From assembly GCA_035370465.1 (NCBI GenBank), contig DAOOVW010000024.1, forward strand, positions 1 through 17,419: 17,419 nt of DNA, in the 5' to 3' direction. Below the pieces are notes generated by a model that was given only the letters and a program-made list of their open reading frames with translations, was not told the origin of the DNA and made no database searches. Origin of the DNA: a bacterium (GTDB lineage: Bacteria > Ratteibacteria > UBA8468 > B48-G9 > JAFGKM01). A program made the translations under genes and the position numbers. This document shows, one piece after another, positions 15,319-17,419 of this stretch (position 1 is its first letter; each line of letters starts with the position of its first letter).

Positions 15319-15347
15319 AAAATGGCAGATAAATTCGTATATGTCAA
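15319..15347 (-). promoter_or_regulatory. Possible promoter of the ATPase-TOPRIM pair
   Basis: On the minus strand a perfect TTGACA (15347-15342) is followed after 17 bases by CATTTT (15324-15319), a poor -10 box. It lies in the 78-base gap between the MNT and ATPase genes, just before the strong AAGGAGGT ribosome site. It would let the ATPase and TOPRIM genes be expressed without the MNT gene. Confidence 0.4.
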
Positions 15348-15379
15348 ATATTCATCTATTCTTCAACAATTCTAATTTA

Positions 15380-15766
15380 TTAAATACCATAATATCTCTC
15401 TGCCTTGTAAAATATTATTTCTCCTTCAATATATGCTTCATTTGAGATTGTATTTACAACATTTTTTTCACTTTCAAAATCATTTAATGTCTTGATAATT
15501 ATATCAAAGGGAGTAAAAGGAAAATGTTTATGAAGTGCATTAAATATATCTTGCCAGATTTTTCTTTTCTGGTTAATTTTTACATTATTTCTTATTATAA
15601 TTAAAATATCAAAATCACTTTCTTCATTAAAATCGCCTCTTGCACGAGAACCAAACAGAATTATTTCATCAATTGTAATGTTAGATTTTGTAAGCACTTC
15701 CACAATTATATTTCTAATTTTTTCTTCCATTGTTTTTTCCATTTCTTTTGCTTTCATTTCACCCAT
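15380..15766 (-). CDS. MNT-type nucleotidyltransferase
   Basis: A 128-residue protein of the minimal nucleotidyltransferase (MNT, PF01909) type. The signature is intact: ILFGSRARG (G39-S40), then D51 and D53 in ESDFDILII, and a third acid, D88, in TPFDIII. All three metal-binding acids are therefore present and the enzyme should be active. MNT proteins usually pair with a HEPN protein as an antitoxin that adds AMP to it, or act alone in nucleotide transfer. No HEPN gene lies on either side: upstream is repeat R2, downstream the ATPase. Several in-frame ATGs crowd the start (15766, 15757, 15742, 15730); the one at 15757 has AGGATGG upstream and may be the true start. Its location with the ATPase-TOPRIM pair on the same strand suggests a three-gene unit. 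Confidence 0.82.
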   Translation of the reverse strand: MGEMKAKEMEKTMEEKIRNIIVEVLTKSNITIDEIILFGSRARGDFNEESDFDILIIIRNNVKINQKRKIWQDIFNALHKHFPFTPFDIIIKTLNDFESEKNVVNTISNEAYIEGEIIFYKAERYYGI

Positions 15767-15917
15767 CCTAAAAAATACTACCTTTTAAAAATTAGCAGTT
15801 TTTCTTCATTAAAATTATACAACAAAGAAAGAAAAAAGGTAAATGAGAGAGAGGGACATACAAGGGTAGAATTTTTAAATAAAATCCACCTTAGTTCGTT
15901 GTTCTTATTAAGAAAAT

Positions 15918-16035
15918 CCCCCTCATCCCTGCCCTCGAGTGTAGTTCTACGGGCGAGCCTTCTCCCCTTGGGGGAGAAGGAAATAAATTCCCTCTTTTTC
16001 CCTCTCCCCATAGGGGAGAGGATAGGTGAGGGGAG
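15918..16035. repeat. GC-rich compound intergenic repeat R2
   Basis: This fills most of the 345-base gap between the MNT gene and the SufBD gene; the rest, 15767-15917 and 16036-16111, shows no gene. The left half is CCCCCTCATCCCTG, a hairpin with CTCG (15934-15937) pairing to CGAG (15954-15957), then TTCTCCCC-TTG-GGGGAGAA. The right half is a second hairpin, CCTCTCCCC-AT-AGGGGAGAGG, and a closing GTGAGGGGAGATT that is the inverse of the opening. So two units face each other. Read on the minus strand, the central part (hairpin, G-A-rich linker GGGAAAAAGAGGG, hairpin) lines up with R1. There is no T run for a terminator on either strand. Confidence 0.82.
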
Positions 16036-16111
16036 ATTATTCTTAAAATGTTTTTGAGACATAAGTCCTTGATTCTCATACACTTGTTAACTTCGTAGGT
16101 TAATAGATGAG

Positions 16112-17188
16112 TTAGAGGGGGGACTGGGTTAATTCAGAGGTAATTTTGTCTATCTCATTTTTTATAACTTCTGGAAGTCCCAATATCTCTGTGTTCATAA
16201 AACCTCTTATTATAATTGATTGTGCTTCTTCTTCTGGTATTCCTCTACTTGCAAGATATTCAATTTCTTCTTTTCTTATTTTCCCAATTGCTGCTTCATG
16301 ACTTAATTCTACATCCTGAAAGTCAGTCTCTAATTCAGGAATTGCAATTATTTTCCCCCTTTCAGAAAGAACAAGTCCTTTACATTCTAAATGTCCTTTG
16401 ACTTGTGGTGATATTGCTTTCAAGTTTCCTCTTGATATTACAGTTCCACCTAAGGAAATTGCTCTGCTTATCACTTCTGCTGATGTGGCTCTTTCTGCAA
16501 AAATTACTCTATTGCCAATATCCTGATAACAATCTGGAAATCCAACAACTATTGAGTTAAATCTTACTCTTGAATTTTTGCCTTTGAGAATTGCAGTTGG
16601 ATACATTACTATTTTTTTAACTGGTTTGAAATTCATATAATTTGAAATAAAAACACCTCCTTCTTCCACTACTGCAACACTTTTGGGTTCAACTTCAACA
16701 TCTTTTTTCCATGAATGGAGCATTGTAAAGTTTAAAAAACCCCCTTTATGGATAAAAAATTCTGAAATTCCAAGATGGTATGCCTCATTTGCTGCCTTTA
16801 ATGATGTGCAACCATTGATAAGATATAACTCTGCTCCTTCTTCAACAATTATTATGTTATGAACTTTTTGTTTAAATTTTTCTGTTTTTAAAATTAAACA
16901 TGCCTGAACAGGAAATAGGACCTTTTTGCCTTTTTTTACTCTTATAAAATAACCACCCTTTGTATTTTTATCATAATGGATATTAAACATCTCAAATGCT
17001 TTGCCAAAATATTTTTCTTTTACCTCTGGATATTTTTCAAGTGCATTTTCTATTGAGGAAATTTCTAAATTTTCTTCTTTTATACCTGCAAGTAAAACAT
17101 TATTGTCTTCCTGAACAAAACTACCTGCTCTTTCTTTTTCTTCTGTATCATATCCAACTTCTTCAAGTTTTTTATATTCTTCTTTCAT
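16112..17188 (-). CDS. SufB/SufD family Fe-S cluster assembly scaffold
   Basis: A 358-residue member of the SufBD family, the scaffold that builds [Fe-S] clusters with the ATPase SufC. The C-terminal core has the SufB-type hallmarks: GHLECKG, whose cysteine (269) matches the position of the sulphur-accepting Cys of SufB, followed by IPELET, the ELSHEAAIGKI segment (His297, Glu298) and YLASRGIPEEEAQSIIIRGF. The short N-terminus is like the stand-alone SufB/SmsB proteins of anaerobes and archaea rather than the 470-500-residue proteobacterial SufB. TTG at 17212 could extend the frame, but it falls at the predicted transcription start; ATG 17188 has AAAGG upstream. No sufC is beside it in the window. 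The last five codons (TQSPL) and stop lie in repeat-like sequence, so the C-terminus may have been reshaped. Confidence 0.88.
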   Translation of the reverse strand: MKEEYKKLEEVGYDTEEKERAGSFVQEDNNVLLAGIKEENLEISSIENALEKYPEVKEKYFGKAFEMFNIHYDKNTKGGYFIRVKKGKKVLFPVQACLILKTEKFKQKVHNIIIVEEGAELYLINGCTSLKAANEAYHLGISEFFIHKGGFLNFTMLHSWKKDVEVEPKSVAVVEEGGVFISNYMNFKPVKKIVMYPTAILKGKNSRVRFNSIVVGFPDCYQDIGNRVIFAERATSAEVISRAISLGGTVISRGNLKAISPQVKGHLECKGLVLSERGKIIAIPELETDFQDVELSHEAAIGKIRKEEIEYLASRGIPEEEAQSIIIRGFMNTEILGLPEVIKNEIDKITSELTQSPL

Positions 17189-17217
17189 TTTTTTTCCTTT
17201 AATATCCCTCAAATCTG

Positions 17218-17247
17218 CTTATATTTCACAGAGATAATAGGTTTCAA
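17218..17247 (-). promoter_or_regulatory. Promoter of the SufBD gene
   Basis: On the minus strand TTGAAA (17247-17242), an 18-base spacer and TATAAG (17223-17218) give a reasonable sigma-70 promoter. The start site would be near 17211, leaving about 22 bases before the ATG at 17188. This shows that SufBD has its own promoter and need not be read from an upstream sufC. Confidence 0.55.
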
Positions 17248-17253
17248 TAAAAT

Positions 17254-17325
17254 CCCCCCTCATCCCTCCTTCTCCCCCAAGGGAGAAGGAATAAAAACCC
17301 CCCTCACCCCCCTTTCTAAAAGGGG
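17254..17325. repeat. GC-rich intergenic repeat R3
   Basis: Upstream of the SufBD promoter two related units lie in tandem. The first, 17254-17290, is CCCCCCTCATCC followed by the hairpin CCTTCTCCC-CCAA-GGGAGAAGG, the same hairpin as in R2. The second, 17298-17325, is CCCCCCTCACC followed by a hairpin of seven pairs, CCCCTTT-CTA-AAAGGGG. Here the inner CTCG/CGAG hairpin of R1 and R2 is missing, so R3 is a shorter version. Confidence 0.78.
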
Positions 17326-17337
17326 AAACTTTTGGGT

Positions 17338-17376
17338 AAGAGATATCTCTTTTTAAGTGGGGAACTTTAGCACCAA
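17338..17376. other. Palindrome and inverted copy of the TTGGTGC motif
   Basis: AAGAGATATCTCTT at 17338-17351 is a perfect 14-base palindrome. Directly after it, 17355-17376 read on the minus strand gives TTGGTGC-N5-TTCCCCACTT, the same motif and spacing as 6945-6966 (17 of 22 bases identical). No gene is seen from 17326 to the window end. Confidence 0.5.
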
Positions 17377-17419
17377 TTTTTTCATTTTGCCTTCCTCATT
17401 TTGCAATTCCTAAAATCCC

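Noticed and set aside
15778..16083. Minus-strand frames of 101 and 62 residues across repeat R2
   Set aside because: They are made of the C-rich and G-rich repeat units (SPLSSPLWGEG-like peptides), have no ribosome site and no family resemblance. They are translated repeat DNA, not genes.
17353..17385. Ten-residue leader peptide MKKLVLKFPT on the minus strand
   Set aside because: It has a purine-rich stretch upstream, but its coding sequence is the dispersed TTGGTGC/TTCCCCACTT motif, so the frame is probably incidental. No regulated gene with matching residues lies next to it.

Overview
The window is AT-rich bacterial DNA from what looks like a low-GC anaerobic bacterium: ferrous-iron uptake by FeoAB, a stand-alone SufBD scaffold, a lipoprotein with a clear lipobox, standard code, ATG starts mostly with GGAG-type ribosome sites. 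The mix of a URO-D-superfamily protein and a PF12831-type FAD oxidoreductase with a low-GC leucine operon recalls uncultured candidate phyla (Omnitrophota/Ratteibacteria-like), but this is only an impression; no marker gene fixes the lineage.

Layout. (1) 1-2190: on the minus strand rsmE (16S rRNA m3U1498 methyltransferase) overlaps by four bases a LysE/RhtB-type exporter that runs off the left edge; on the plus strand a small membrane protein; on the minus strand an unknown lipoprotein whose promoter lies back to back with that of leuA. (2) 2244-8800: a leucine operon, leuA-leuC, then a URO-D-superfamily protein, an orphan DNA methyltransferase and a GC-rich repeat, then leuD-leuB. The two subunits of isopropylmalate isomerase (LeuC, LeuD) are thus split by about 2.2 kb of unrelated DNA. 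(3) 8793-9814: a frameshifted DUF2007-like gene remnant, a hexapeptide acyltransferase, and a second probable gene remnant. (4) 9817-13437: FAD oxidoreductase, feoA, feoB, probably one transcription unit for ferrous-iron import. (5) 13542-15766, minus strand: a nucleotidyltransferase of the MNT type, an ABC/OLD-like AAA ATPase and a small TOPRIM protein (DUF4276-like). The last two overlap by four bases. This is the best candidate for a defence system in the window. (6) 15840-17419: SufBD on the minus strand between two GC-rich repeat clusters, with its own promoter but no sufC beside it.

How it works together. The leu genes convert 2-ketoisovalerate and acetyl-CoA to 2-ketoisocaproate; LeuCD is a [4Fe-4S] enzyme, so FeoAB and SufBD serve it indirectly. 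The AAA-TOPRIM pair resembles the OLD/PARIS/AbiL style of two-part anti-phage systems, and the adjacent MNT gene lacks its usual HEPN partner. Three related GC-rich repeats (R1-R3) sit in gaps between genes and share hairpins and linker sequence; one appears to have supplied the last codons of SufBD. The lipoprotein gene has a near-consensus promoter placed so that its mRNA should begin at or next to the start codon (leaderless).
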